Notes under the pieces: generated by a model
What the model was told of the DNA's origin: nothing
Database searches by the model: none
Seen by the model: only the letters and a program-made list of their open reading frames with translations
Program-made: the position numbers and the translations under genes
NCBI GenBank assembly: GCA_045617625.1
Contig: JAZLJA010000026.1
Location: 1-19,139 of the forward strand
Direction of reading: 5' to 3'
Length of the DNA: 19,139 nt
Source of the DNA: Firm-04 sp045617625
Lineage (GTDB): Bacteria; Bacillota; Clostridia; Oscillospirales; Ruminococcaceae
Shown here: piece by piece, positions 7,662 through 16,400 of the stretch
How positions within the stretch are numbered: position 1 is the stretch's first letter
How the letters are laid out: each line of letters opens with the position of its first letter

Positions 7662-7702
7662 ATGTCTTAATCATAAAATTTGGCAATATAAATACCTATA
7701 AT

Positions 7703-7731
7703 ATATTATCAAATAGATATGCTTCATTCAA
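7703..7731 (-). promoter_or_regulatory. Promoter of the xylanase gene
   Basis: On the minus strand TTGAAT (7731-7726) and TAATAT (7708-7703) are separated by 17 bp. The predicted start, near 7696, gives a leader of about 138 nt before the ATG at 7558. Confidence 0.6.
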
Positions 7732-7788
7732 GCAGAATATTGCGATTCACTGCCCGATTATTGCTCCTTTCATTGCATCAAAAGCAAA

Positions 7789-7819
7789 AGTCGGTCTCGC
7801 CAAAATGACGAGACCGACT
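7789..7819 (-). terminator. Terminator of the LRR/ankyrin gene
   Basis: An 11-bp perfect stem (AGTCGGTCTCG with CGAGACCGACT) encloses a 9-nt loop. On the minus strand TTTTGCTTTTG follows. It lies 33 bp beyond the stop of the LRR/ankyrin gene and isolates it from the xylanase promoter. Confidence 0.8.
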
Positions 7820-7851
7820 AATGTATGGTTCAAATGAAAAAGCAGCAGCGT

Positions 7852-9579
7852 TCAGGATTGCTGCCGTGCCGCTTCCTGCCGAATGAGTTCCAGCGCAGTT
7901 TTGTATTCTTCGCTGTCAGGATTCTCCTGACACTTCTGCTCGGCATATTGTACCGCATTGCACTTATAGTCTGATACAACGCATGTGCAATCCACATGAT
8001 GAGAAATCAGGAATTGCAAAATATCCATTTTTACAGTTTTAAACAATGCCTGAAAATATATATATTCTAAGCCTTTTCCGCCGTAACGCCGGAACATATC
8101 CTCAATGAGCGACCAGTCATTGCAAGCGAACGCGCTATGTTTCCAGCCTTTGAACCGCGCATCGAATACATCAGGATAGTTATCAAAGACATACCGCATA
8201 ATGGCAGGAGAATTCTGACACGCCTCCGCCAATGGATGGAAGTATCCGCGTTTTGCAGTGATAAGATCCGCGCCTGCTTCCGCAAGTGCTTTGAAGCCTT
8301 CGAGATTGTCATTTTTTGCACAAAGCATTGCAGGTGTCGCAAGCTCATCCTCCGAGAAAAAGTTGAGTTCTGATTTTTTTGCAGTCTTTGCACGTTCAAT
8401 GATCGCAGCGGTGTCATTGATATAGCAGGCATAAAACAATGTTTTCTTATACTGTTCTGCTTCTGCAAGTGCTGCTGCAAAACCTTCCTTCCGTTTACTG
8501 TCCTGCGGCATCAAACCAAATTCCTCGTGCAAGATCGCCTCCGTCACGAAGAATTTATATATGCTCCAACGATAGAGCTTGGTGTCGAGCTCTCGTGTTT
8601 CTACCAATTTTCCGTGTTCATAGCGATATGCGCGTAATTTTCGGTCATTGTTCGACATCCAGATCAGGTGATCTTTCCATTCACAATAGATTGCCTGTGA
8701 CTCTTCTGAACTGTTGTTGAAGGCTTCATTGCAGCTGTCTGTGTATTCATTTCCTATGACATGAAATAGTTTCATGTCAATTTTCTGGTTGGTGTTCAGG
8801 ATCATGATATAGTCATCATATTGCAGTTTTTCGATCAATTTTTCCGCCCACTGCAGATCTTCTTCCCGTGGAGAAGCCGAACCGTTCTTTATCCAGTCAA
8901 TATAGGTTATGATATCCTGCGGTACATTGTCCGCAGTGGCGACCGCATCTGAAAGGTACGGATAATTCTTGATCATTTTCTTCACAGTCTCATACATTGC
9001 CGAGCCGTGCTGCGGGAAAACCGCAAATTCGATCTTTTTCAGTTCGGTTGCGTCTTCAAAAGTATCGTACCAGATTGTGGAAACGGCTGCAGGAATGCGG
9101 ATCTCGCTGATGCCTGTACCGAAAATCATTCCGCTCTCCAGATCTTCCACGGATTCGGGGATTGTCAGTTCATATAGACTCGAGCAGTCTTTGAATGCAG
9201 TGCTGTCAATCTTTTTCACACCTTCCGGAATCGTAACTTCCTGAAGATTGGTACAGCCCGCAAAAACCGAAGAAGATATACACGACATCTGTTTTGGCAG
9301 GGATATGCTTTTCAAAGCAGTACAGCCTGCAAAAGCATGATCTCCAATTTCAGTCAGACTTTCAGGGAAATTGCATTCTGCCAGAGAAGTGCAGTCTTTG
9401 AACGCCTGAGAGCCAATTTTGGTCAGAGTTGCCGGCAGCTGTACTTTTGTGATGCTTCTTCTTCCTCTGAGCAGACTATCCTCAATTCTGTTTACGCCCT
9501 CAGGAATGATGATTTCCGTTTCGCCTCTGTCAGGCAAGCATTTTTTCAGAACGCCATCAACGATTTCAAACTGTGCCAT
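7852..9579 (-). CDS. BspA-type leucine-rich-repeat protein with ankyrin-like C-terminal half
   Basis: The protein has 575 residues and no signal peptide or membrane span, so it is probably cytoplasmic. Residues ~20-190 are about seven LRR_5 (BspA-like) repeats of roughly 23 residues. Examples are TLTKIGSQAFKDCTSL, SLTEIGDHAFAGCTAL and GVKKIDSTAFKDCSSL. A middle region (~195-370) is not recognised. Residues ~375-570 have the helical pattern of ankyrin repeats (ATPAMLCAKNDNLEGFKALA, then MDILQFLISHHVDCTCV). Both repeat types bind proteins, and no catalytic motif is visible. GGAGGG six bases before the ATG supports this start. The gene has its own promoter and terminator. BspA repeats are usually on secreted proteins, so the lack of an export signal is unusual. 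Confidence 0.8.
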   Translation of the reverse strand: MAQFEIVDGVLKKCLPDRGETEIIIPEGVNRIEDSLLRGRRSITKVQLPATLTKIGSQAFKDCTSLAECNFPESLTEIGDHAFAGCTALKSISLPKQMSCISSSVFAGCTNLQEVTIPEGVKKIDSTAFKDCSSLYELTIPESVEDLESGMIFGTGISEIRIPAAVSTIWYDTFEDATELKKIEFAVFPQHGSAMYETVKKMIKNYPYLSDAVATADNVPQDIITYIDWIKNGSASPREEDLQWAEKLIEKLQYDDYIMILNTNQKIDMKLFHVIGNEYTDSCNEAFNNSSEESQAIYCEWKDHLIWMSNNDRKLRAYRYEHGKLVETRELDTKLYRWSIYKFFVTEAILHEEFGLMPQDSKRKEGFAAALAEAEQYKKTLFYACYINDTAAIIERAKTAKKSELNFFSEDELATPAMLCAKNDNLEGFKALAEAGADLITAKRGYFHPLAEACQNSPAIMRYVFDNYPDVFDARFKGWKHSAFACNDWSLIEDMFRRYGGKGLEYIYFQALFKTVKMDILQFLISHHVDCTCVVSDYKCNAVQYAEQKCQENPDSEEYKTALELIRQEAARQQS

Positions 9580-9606
9580 ATTATCCCTCCGTGTATCATA
9601 ATTTGT

Positions 9607-9628
9607 TGAACAGCAACATTAATGTTCA
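9607..9628. promoter_or_regulatory. Palindromic operator candidate
   Basis: AACATTAATGTT (9615-9626) is a perfect 12-bp palindrome. It overlaps a wider dyad TGAACA-N10-TGTTCA (9607-9628). It sits just at or after the expected transcription start of the LRR/ankyrin gene, where a bound repressor would block transcription. Confidence 0.35.
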
Positions 9629-9635
9629 CGATATC

Positions 9636-9664
9636 ATTATAGCACAAATAACCATCAAATGCAA
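9636..9664 (-). promoter_or_regulatory. Promoter of the LRR/ankyrin gene
   Basis: On the minus strand TTGCAT (9664-9659) and a perfect TATAAT (9641-9636) are separated by 17 bp. The predicted start, near 9629, gives a leader of about 50 nt. Confidence 0.6.
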
Positions 9665-9732
9665 GTCAAATCGTACATAAGCATGCCGTCTCAATGTGAA
9701 AACCAGAACGTCAGTCTGTGATAAGAAACTGA

Positions 9733-9761
9733 TTGACAAAATGATAGAGATGCGATATAAT
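9733..9761 (+). promoter_or_regulatory. Consensus promoter of the 701-residue dockerin protein
   Basis: TTGACA (9733-9738) and TATAAT (9756-9761) are both perfect, with 17-bp spacing. Transcription should begin near 9768. In-frame starts before that, such as 9696, therefore cannot be used. Confidence 0.85.
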
Positions 9762-9818
9762 TATAATATATTAAACATTTGGATGCGCTTTGAAATATTG
9801 ATGAAAAGGATGTGCTGT

Positions 9819-11924
9819 ATGAAAAAGAGGATTCTATTCGGTTTGGCGGCAATACTATATAGTGTTGCATTTACGGGGTCATTTCCAAGTCTGATTGCAG
9901 AAGCGACGCCGCAATCGCATAACAGCTGTAATATCTCCACAAACAATTACACTGAATTTGCGGCACCTGTCTATTCCCATCTGTATGAGCAGAAAAGCGG
10001 TTATCTCACCCGTGTGGAATATGTACCATCGGAAGGCGCACTCCCGTTTTATGAAATATACAATCCTTTCGGGAATATTGTTGAAACAGGCGAATATCAG
10101 ATGGACGGAAGCCTGTGGGGCGGTTTTTTCCACGGAGAAACATATGATTATATCGTGACAGGTGATATCGACGAAACAGGGACTTTTCCGCAGACTGTGC
10201 TGTATGTCAGAAGATATGCGTTTGATGGCATGTCAGATGAGGAAGAGCAGAATCTCTGCACTATCACTTTGGAAGATGTGAAAGTCACGCTGAATGAAAG
10301 TCCGATTCGCATGGATGAGGAGAAAGGTTTTCTTTACATTTATACTTCTTGTCAAAGTCGTATCCGTTCAGTGCCGAAAAAACTGAATATAAAGGAAGAA
10401 AGGGGAGAATCGGAAGAACGGGAAGATCAGGAAGAGGAGAATTTTCGGCAGGCAAATCTGGTAATTGTTGTGAATGAAAGTCTTATGACTTTGAAGCACG
10501 AAAGCGTAATCGAAGAGGAAAACTTGGATGACTCTGCCGTTCATACTCATAACTGTTTTGTCAAGGTGGATGACGATACGATTTATCGCCTTGACCAGCG
10601 TGATTCCGAACCGCGTGCGGTTTATCTGACCCAAAGTCATGTTTCTGCGAAACTGGGTAATGGTGACGGAGTGAATCTGCTGGATATTGGCGGCGAATCG
10701 GGAGATCCCATCACGGCAACCACCATCGGCGGCATGGAACTGACGGAGAAAAATGTTGTTGTTGTCGGCAGTTCGGTCAGACCGAAGCAGTCTTCGTATG
10801 TGAATTACAGTAATCCGGAACCCGTTGAATGGGAGCCTGAGAAAAAAAAGGATATTTATGTGACAGTGACGAACCGCCAAACAATGTCCACATGTCAGAG
10901 ATGGCTGAGTGATGATCCGTTATTCCATCTCGAGGGCGAAGAATTTACGACCGGAACACCACAGCTTGTTAAGATCAATGAAAATGCTTTCATGGTGATG
11001 TGGGAACAGGTAAGCAGCATTTATGGCGTCCGTTTGTATGTTGCGGTCATCGACGGATACGGCAGACTGATCGAAGAAATCAAACATTCTGACGGTATCA
11101 GTTTATCAGACTGTCAGCCGATTCTGAAATCAGACGGCAGAATCGAGTGGTATGTGACCGACAACAGCGAGCCTGTATTCCGCACCGTAAAAGCGGAAGA
11201 TGTTGTATCGGAAGTGCCGCAGCCCAAGGAGTTTGTGTATCCCGTGACACCTCCCGATCAGTATTCCCCCTGTATCATCGGCGAAAATCTTGTGGTATCC
11301 GTAGACGAACTGAAAGAAACGGATTATGTGGTGGAATGGAAGACCTTCCTGTTTCATAACCCGGGCTTTATCAAGCTGGAATCTAACATAATATGTGATA
11401 CTGAAAAAGGGCTGCAGCTTGTATTCCGACGAGAACCTAGCCAGCCGTATGAAGCTGCCGAAACTGAAGGCGAAGATTCTGCATCCTATGGGTTTAGCAG
11501 TAGATTGCTTTTCGCTTGCGATATTGCAACAAGTTTTTTACAATGCAAACATCAGGGTACTTCGGATGCTTTGGCGGACGGCAGTCTGACGCGGGTACGG
11601 TACCTGATTCCTGAAACGGTGCAGGGCGGCGAAGTGTTCCGGATCAAACTGGAACTGAAAACCTGTTACAACCAATACGGCACAGATTTCACAGACAAAT
11701 TTAAAGTGATCGACGGCAGCATCCGCATCACGCCGCATGGGGATATTGACAAAAATGGAACCGCCGAAATTGCAGATGCCGTACTGCTGAGCCGAATTTG
11801 TGCAGAAGATTTCACGCTGGAAACATCTCTGCCGAGTCAAGCTGTCATAGACATGGACGGCAACGGTATCGTGAACAGCTGTGACATCGCCGAACTGCTT
11901 GCGTGCTTGAATGCTGCCGGATAG
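9819..11924 (+). CDS. Secreted dockerin protein of unknown function
   Basis: The protein has 701 residues. The start at 9819 follows AAGGA by 8 nt, lies after the promoter, and begins a clear signal peptide (MKKRILFGLAAILYSVAFTG, cleavage near residue 27-29). The body (~45-540) is rich in beta strands of 'V.V.D..TIYRL' and 'VVVVGSSV' type and may be a beta-propeller. It contains a very charged insert (KEERGESEEREDQEEE, about residues 193-208). Residues ~560-638 have the strand pattern of a cohesin-like or Ig-like module (VFRIKLELKTCYN, FKVIDGSIRIT). The last 62 residues are a type I dockerin with loops D642IDKNG...D653 and D678MDGNG...D689. The protein should be exported and attached to a scaffoldin. 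Its activity is not recognised. Confidence 0.82.
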   Translation: MKKRILFGLAAILYSVAFTGSFPSLIAEATPQSHNSCNISTNNYTEFAAPVYSHLYEQKSGYLTRVEYVPSEGALPFYEIYNPFGNIVETGEYQMDGSLWGGFFHGETYDYIVTGDIDETGTFPQTVLYVRRYAFDGMSDEEEQNLCTITLEDVKVTLNESPIRMDEEKGFLYIYTSCQSRIRSVPKKLNIKEERGESEEREDQEEENFRQANLVIVVNESLMTLKHESVIEEENLDDSAVHTHNCFVKVDDDTIYRLDQRDSEPRAVYLTQSHVSAKLGNGDGVNLLDIGGESGDPITATTIGGMELTEKNVVVVGSSVRPKQSSYVNYSNPEPVEWEPEKKKDIYVTVTNRQTMSTCQRWLSDDPLFHLEGEEFTTGTPQLVKINENAFMVMWEQVSSIYGVRLYVAVIDGYGRLIEEIKHSDGISLSDCQPILKSDGRIEWYVTDNSEPVFRTVKAEDVVSEVPQPKEFVYPVTPPDQYSPCIIGENLVVSVDELKETDYVVEWKTFLFHNPGFIKLESNIICDTEKGLQLVFRREPSQPYEAAETEGEDSASYGFSSRLLFACDIATSFLQCKHQGTSDALADGSLTRVRYLIPETVQGGEVFRIKLELKTCYNQYGTDFTDKFKVIDGSIRITPHGDIDKNGTAEIADAVLLSRICAEDFTLETSLPSQAVIDMDGNGIVNSCDIAELLACLNAAG

Positions 11925-12019
11925 AACACATTTTCGGCTTCATGACAAATTCGATGAAAGGAATCACATTGCGCTGCATCGGGTTCAAGCGAGAGTGGAC
12001 ACAAATTGGACTTTTGAAC

Positions 12020-12048
12020 TTGGTCTACAATATGTGTCGGTATATAAT
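12020..12048 (+). promoter_or_regulatory. Possible promoter of a small RNA
   Basis: TTGGTC (12020-12025) and a perfect TATAAT (12043-12048) lie 17 bp apart, about 95 bp after the dockerin gene. Transcription would start near 12055. The -35 box is weak. Confidence 0.4.
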
Positions 12049-12054
12049 TTTAAA

Positions 12055-12175
12055 ACAAGCCTGTGCCTGATACGGGATAACTGCGCCCATTTGAAGAAAA
12101 TGGGCGATAAAATCACCGAAATAGACTGCGTTTAGCGACGTTTGCTCCAGTTTTGGAGTGAATGTCGCGATTTTT
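12055..12175 (+). ncRNA. Candidate small RNA ending in a strong terminator
   Basis: About 120 nt lie between a promoter-like sequence and a terminator. The first element is a perfect 9-bp hairpin, CGCCCATTT-GAAGA-AAATGGGCG (12084-12106). The motif ACTGCG occurs just before it and again before the second hairpin. No ribosome binding site or plausible peptide was seen. It fits no RNA family I recognise. The alternative is a processed 3' UTR of the dockerin gene, which has no other terminator. Confidence 0.35.
12135..12175 (+). terminator. Long-stem intrinsic terminator
   Basis: A 15-bp stem (12135-12149 with 12154-12168) closes on a GTTT loop and is followed by GATTTTT. Three of the pairs are G-U only when read as plus-strand RNA and would be mismatches on the other strand, so the direction is plus. 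It ends either the candidate small RNA or the dockerin gene transcript. Confidence 0.8.
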
Positions 12176-12530
12176 ATAACTATCAAGCATTTCAAGCTGA
12201 TTTTTGGGAGTTTTTAGAGGTGACCATTTATTGAACAAGGCACATACATGAAAGCAATCGTCAGAATCTTCCCAATCACTCAATTCTTCATCGCATAAGT
12301 ACCTCGGTATGAGAAAGACGCTGTTGATTTGCTTCGTATCCGTAGGCTTTGCAGTTTGATGGTCAATCATGAGATAAATCGCATCTTTTTAATCATGCAC
12401 CAATCTCGCTTCAACAGAATGCGTGTGTCCCCCCATCCCACCACTGCGATCGGATTACGCTGTTCAATGATTCCCGCAAGGCAGATATGGAGTTTTCATT
12501 CTTTCCTTCCGGAACATCCAATACCCCTTC

Positions 12531-13178
12531 CTATTTCATCCTGTAGCGGTAGAACGTCCGAATCCGCAGTATGCAGCACTTTTGCAGGAACAGCTCGGCG
12601 GCGTAAACGGTGAGCTGAAAGCGGCGATGCAGTATATGTCACAGAGTTTCCGCATCAAAGATCAGGAGATCAAAGATCTGTTTCTGGATATTGCCGCTGA
12701 GGAACTGGGGCATATGGAGATGGTCGCACAGACGATCAATCTGCTCAATGGTCACGATGTCGATGCAGACGCTGTGCCAAGCGGCGAGATTCAGAGCCAT
12801 GTGCTGCTCAGTCTGAGTCCGTGACTCATCAACGCATCAGGTTATTCATGGATGGCAGATTATGTGACAGTCACAGGCGATCTCTGCGCCGATCTGCTGT
12901 CCAATATCGCATCGGAGCAGCGTGCAAAGGTAGTCTATGAATATCTGTACCGCCAGATTGACGATAAGAAGGTCAGGAAAACGATTTACTTTCTGCTGAA
13001 CCGTGAAGAAGCGCACAATGCAATGTTTCAGGAGGCGTTCAATAAGGTGCAGCGTACCGGGTCGAACCGAGATTTCGGCACAACCAAGGCAGCAAAGATG
13101 TATTTCAGTATGTCAGAGCCTTCGCCTGCGGACACGCCATTTCCTTCCACTCCCGTCAAACCGCCGTCATTTGAATAA
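12531..13178 (+). pseudogene. Manganese catalase (CotJC-like), decayed
   Basis: One frame reads FHPVAVERPNPQYAALLQEQ onward through a ferritin-like manganese catalase to the stop at 13176-13178, broken only by an in-frame TGA at 12822-12824 (SLSP*LINASGYSW). The family splits hydrogen peroxide at a dimanganese site. All five expected ligands are present: Glu in GELKAAM, Glu and His in AEELGHMEM, Glu in ASEQRAKVVYEY, and His in EEAHNAMF. At the expected start the codon is CTA rather than ATG, with no ribosome binding site before it. With start lost and one nonsense codon but otherwise clean sequence, this looks like recent inactivation. Two separate ORFs, re-initiation or a sequencing error are less likely alternatives. 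Confidence 0.82.
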
Positions 13179-13183
13179 ACGTC

Positions 13184-13211
13184 AGCAGCGCCAGATTATT
13201 TTGGCGCTGCT
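13184..13211 (+). terminator. Hairpin after the catalase remnant
   Basis: AGCAGCGCCA (13184-13193) pairs perfectly with TGGCGCTGCT (13202-13211) around an 8-nt loop. TTTG follows, a short T tract. It is probably the old catalase terminator. Confidence 0.6.
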
Positions 13212-13232
13212 TTGTATGATTCAAAACGCATT

Positions 13233-13385
13233 TTACTTGAATTCACAGGACCGCACTGGTATCATAAAGGCTTCAAATCTAAGTCCTTCCTTCTGGCAGA
13301 TGTTTCTGACCTCAGTAACAGGCAAGGCACCATTTTGCAGCATTTCCTGCAGCAAAGAAGATACATCCACTATTGCTTTTTCAGT
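13233..13385 (-). pseudogene. Possible C-terminal fragment of a replication/AAA ATPase protein
   Basis: The minus strand reads EKAIVDVSSLLQEMLQNGAL, then PVTEVRNICQKEGL, before a stop at 13233. The pattern 'LL..ML..G..PV.E....C...G' recalls the winged-helix tail of plasmid or phage RepA/primase-type ATPases. No upstream domain is present, and the helicase promoter occupies its 5' side. It is about 50 residues and may be chance. Confidence 0.2.
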
Positions 13386-13401
13386 CGAATTATGGTAGAA
13401 T
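13373..13401 (+). promoter_or_regulatory. Promoter of the helicase operon
   Basis: TTGCTT (13373-13378) and TAGAAT (13396-13401) lie 17 bp apart. The start, near 13408, leaves a leader of about 43 nt before the ATG at 13451. Confidence 0.6.
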
Positions 13402-13450
13402 GATTGTGAACCAGTGTTCGATGCAATCATTCTGTCAGGGGGGTGAATTC

Positions 13451-16400
13451 ATGAAGCATATCTTCTACATAGATACCGAGGTCAGTGAAGCAGACAACAA
13501 AGCATATGATTATGGTGCAGTAAGTGCAAATGATGATAAACTGCATACAGGTTCGGCTCATGAATTTCATTCCTTTATTGCAGAAGCCGAGTATCTCTGC
13601 GGTCATAACATCGTAGGTCATGATGCCAAGTATATTGAAGCTCCTGATACTGTCAAGTATATTGACACCTTGTATCTCTCACCGCTGCTGTTTCCGAACA
13701 AGCCTTACCACAGACTACTGAAAGATGACAAGCTGCAAACAGATGAACTGAACAATCCTTTGAATGATGCGATTAAAGCAAAAGAGCTATTCTATGACGA
13801 AGTCAACGCTTTTCAGGCACTTGACGATGAATTGAAACTCATTTACTATATGCTGCTGAAAGATAGCTCATATTTTTCAGCATTCTTTGAATATCTTGAC
13901 TTCTCAGCGGAGGATGATCTTGAAACGGCGATCCAAGTCAGATTCGCAGATGAAATATGCGAGAATGCTGCGCTTTCCGACATCATTGCCAACTCTTCGG
14001 TGGAGCTGGCATACTGCCTTGCTTTGATTTCAGCAACCGAGGAATATTCTCTGATACCAAGATGGGTACAGGTAAATTATCCGAATGTTGACAGGATAAT
14101 GCGTACTCTCCGAAGCACATCATGTTACGAGTGCTCTTACTGCAAGGAGAGACTGAATCCAACTGTATACCTCAGCAAGTATTTCGGATATCCAGGTTTC
14201 CGTAAGTATAATGGTGAGCCTTTGCAGGAAAATGCCGTGACTGCAGCAGTTGAGCATAAGTCTTTGCTTGCCATATTTCCCACTGGCGGCGGCAAATCGC
14301 TGACTTTTCAAATCCCTGCACTGATGGCAGGCGAAACTGAACGTGCGCTTACAGTCGTTATTTCGCCCTTGCAGTCGTTGATGAAAGATCAGGTGGATAA
14401 CCTTGAAAAGCGCGGAATAGCAGAAGCTGTCACGATTAATGGTCTGCTCAGTCCCCTCGAGAGAGCCGAAGCCATAGACCGTGTTGAATCGGGCATTGCA
14501 TCCATACTATATATATCCCCTGAATCACTTCGGTCTGTTACGATAGAGCGGCTGTTTTTGTCACGCCATATCGACCGATTTGTTATCGACGAATCGCACT
14601 GTTTCTCCGCATGGGGACAGGATTTCCGTGTGGACTATTTATATATCGGCGACTTTATCCGTGAATTGCAGGAGAAAAAGGGACACGGCTGCAAGATACC
14701 TGTATCCTGCTTTACGGCGACTGCAAAGCAAAAGGTCATCAGCGATATCAAAGACTATTTCAAAGAGAAGCTGGATATCGAGCTTGAATTGTTTGCAACA
14801 AATGCATCCCGTACCAATCTGCGGTACGAAGTGCTATTTCGGGAAACGGATGAGGAAAAATATGAAACACTCCGCGGTTTGATTGAGCAGAAAAGTTGTC
14901 CAACCATCGTTTATGTTTCAAGAACCAAGAGAACAAGAAAGCTTGCCGAAAAGCTCTGCAATGACGGCTTTAAAGCACGGCCTTTTAACGGCAAAATGGA
15001 CAGTAGTGAAAAACAGGAAAATCAGGAAGCGTTCATCAATGATGAGGTGCAGATCATCGTTGCGACCTCAGCTTTTGGTATGGGTGTGGATAAATCCAAT
15101 GTCAAACTGGTCATTCATTACGATATTTCTGATTCCCTTGAAAACTATGTGCAGGAAGCCGGACGTGCAGGACGTGACGAAAAATTACAGGCGGAATGCT
15201 ATGTGCTGTTCAATGACGGTGATCTGGACAAGCATTTTATCCTGCTCAACCAGACCAAGCTCAGCATCAGTGAGATCCAGCAGGTATGGAAAGCAATCAA
15301 AGACCTCACCCGTACCCGTCCGGAAGTATGCTGTTCACCACTTGAAGTGGCACGACAGGCAGGATGGGACGACAGTGTTTCCGATATCGAAACAAGGGTA
15401 AAAACAGCGATACAGGCTCTTGAAAATGCAGGCTATATCAAGCGTGGCAAAAATGTTCCTCATGTATATGCTGACGGCATCCTTGTTAAGAGTATGATCG
15501 AAGCGGCTGAGAAAATAGACAGTTCTTTTCAGTTTGAGAATGACGAGGAGAGAACGACTGCGAAACGTATTATCAAATCGTTGATTCCCAGCAAAAGCAT
15601 TGCAAAGGCAGGAAATGCCGATGCAGAATCACGGGTGGATTATCTTGCGGACAGACTCGGTATCGAAAAATCGAGCGTGATCCATTCCATTCAGCAGATG
15701 CGTGAAGACGGTCTGCTTGCGGACACCAAAGACCTGACCGCCTATATTCAGAAAACCGATACTGTCAATAAGTCCATGCTGGTACTGCACCGTTATCAGG
15801 CGCTCGAAATATTTCTGCTCAGCTATATCGATGCGGAAAAGCTCTGCATGAACTATAAAGAGCTGAATGAAGCTGCACTTGCGAACGGCATCAAAAGCAG
15901 CTCAGTCAATTCTATCAAGACGCTTTTCTACTATTGGACGATCCGCAGCTATATTCAGAAAGAACAGGATCAGGCAACCAATACAGTCATCATCGTACCG
16001 AAAATGTGTATCGAACACATCCGGGCCATACGTCAGAAAAGCTATGATGTTGCAGAATTTATCATAAACTATCTGTTTCAGAACAGCAGTAAGGATATAA
16101 GCTCAAAAGATGAAGCCCTTGTTGGTTTCTCTGTTCTGGAACTTCTTAATGCTTATCGTGAGCAGTCGCTCATAGATATAAATGAACAGAATATTGAAGA
16201 AGCCCTGCTGTTTCTTTCCAAGATCGGCGCACTGAAACTGGAGGGTGGCTTTCTTGTGCTGTACAGCGGAATGCGGATCAAACGGCTGATACTTGACAAC
16301 CGTATCAAATATAAGCAGGAGGACTATAAACAGCTCAACGAATTCTATAAGCAGAAGATTCAGCAAATACATATCGTCGGAGAATATGCTAATATGATGG

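Larger units (their letters stand above)
11925..12530. other. Gene-poor stretch between the dockerin gene and the catalase remnant
   Basis: No convincing protein gene is seen in these ~600 bases. Its first half holds a promoter-hairpin-terminator array listed separately as a candidate small RNA. The second half (12180-12530) has only short frames without ribosome binding sites, and a C-rich run near 12430. The missing 5' end of the catalase remnant at its right edge suggests a past rearrangement here. Confidence 0.5.

Noticed and set aside
10368..10880. Minus-strand frame of 170 codons inside the 701-residue dockerin protein
   Set aside because: No start signal and no recognisable motif; it mirrors the acidic and beta-rich coding strand.
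12055..12175. 6S RNA or a T-box leader
   Set aside because: Too short and without the central bulge of 6S RNA. There is no T-box motif and no aminoacyl or amino-acid gene downstream.
12113..12370. Minus-strand frame of 85 codons in the gene-poor stretch
   Set aside because: No ribosome binding site, a stop lies just upstream, it runs through the strong plus-strand terminator, and no family is recognised.
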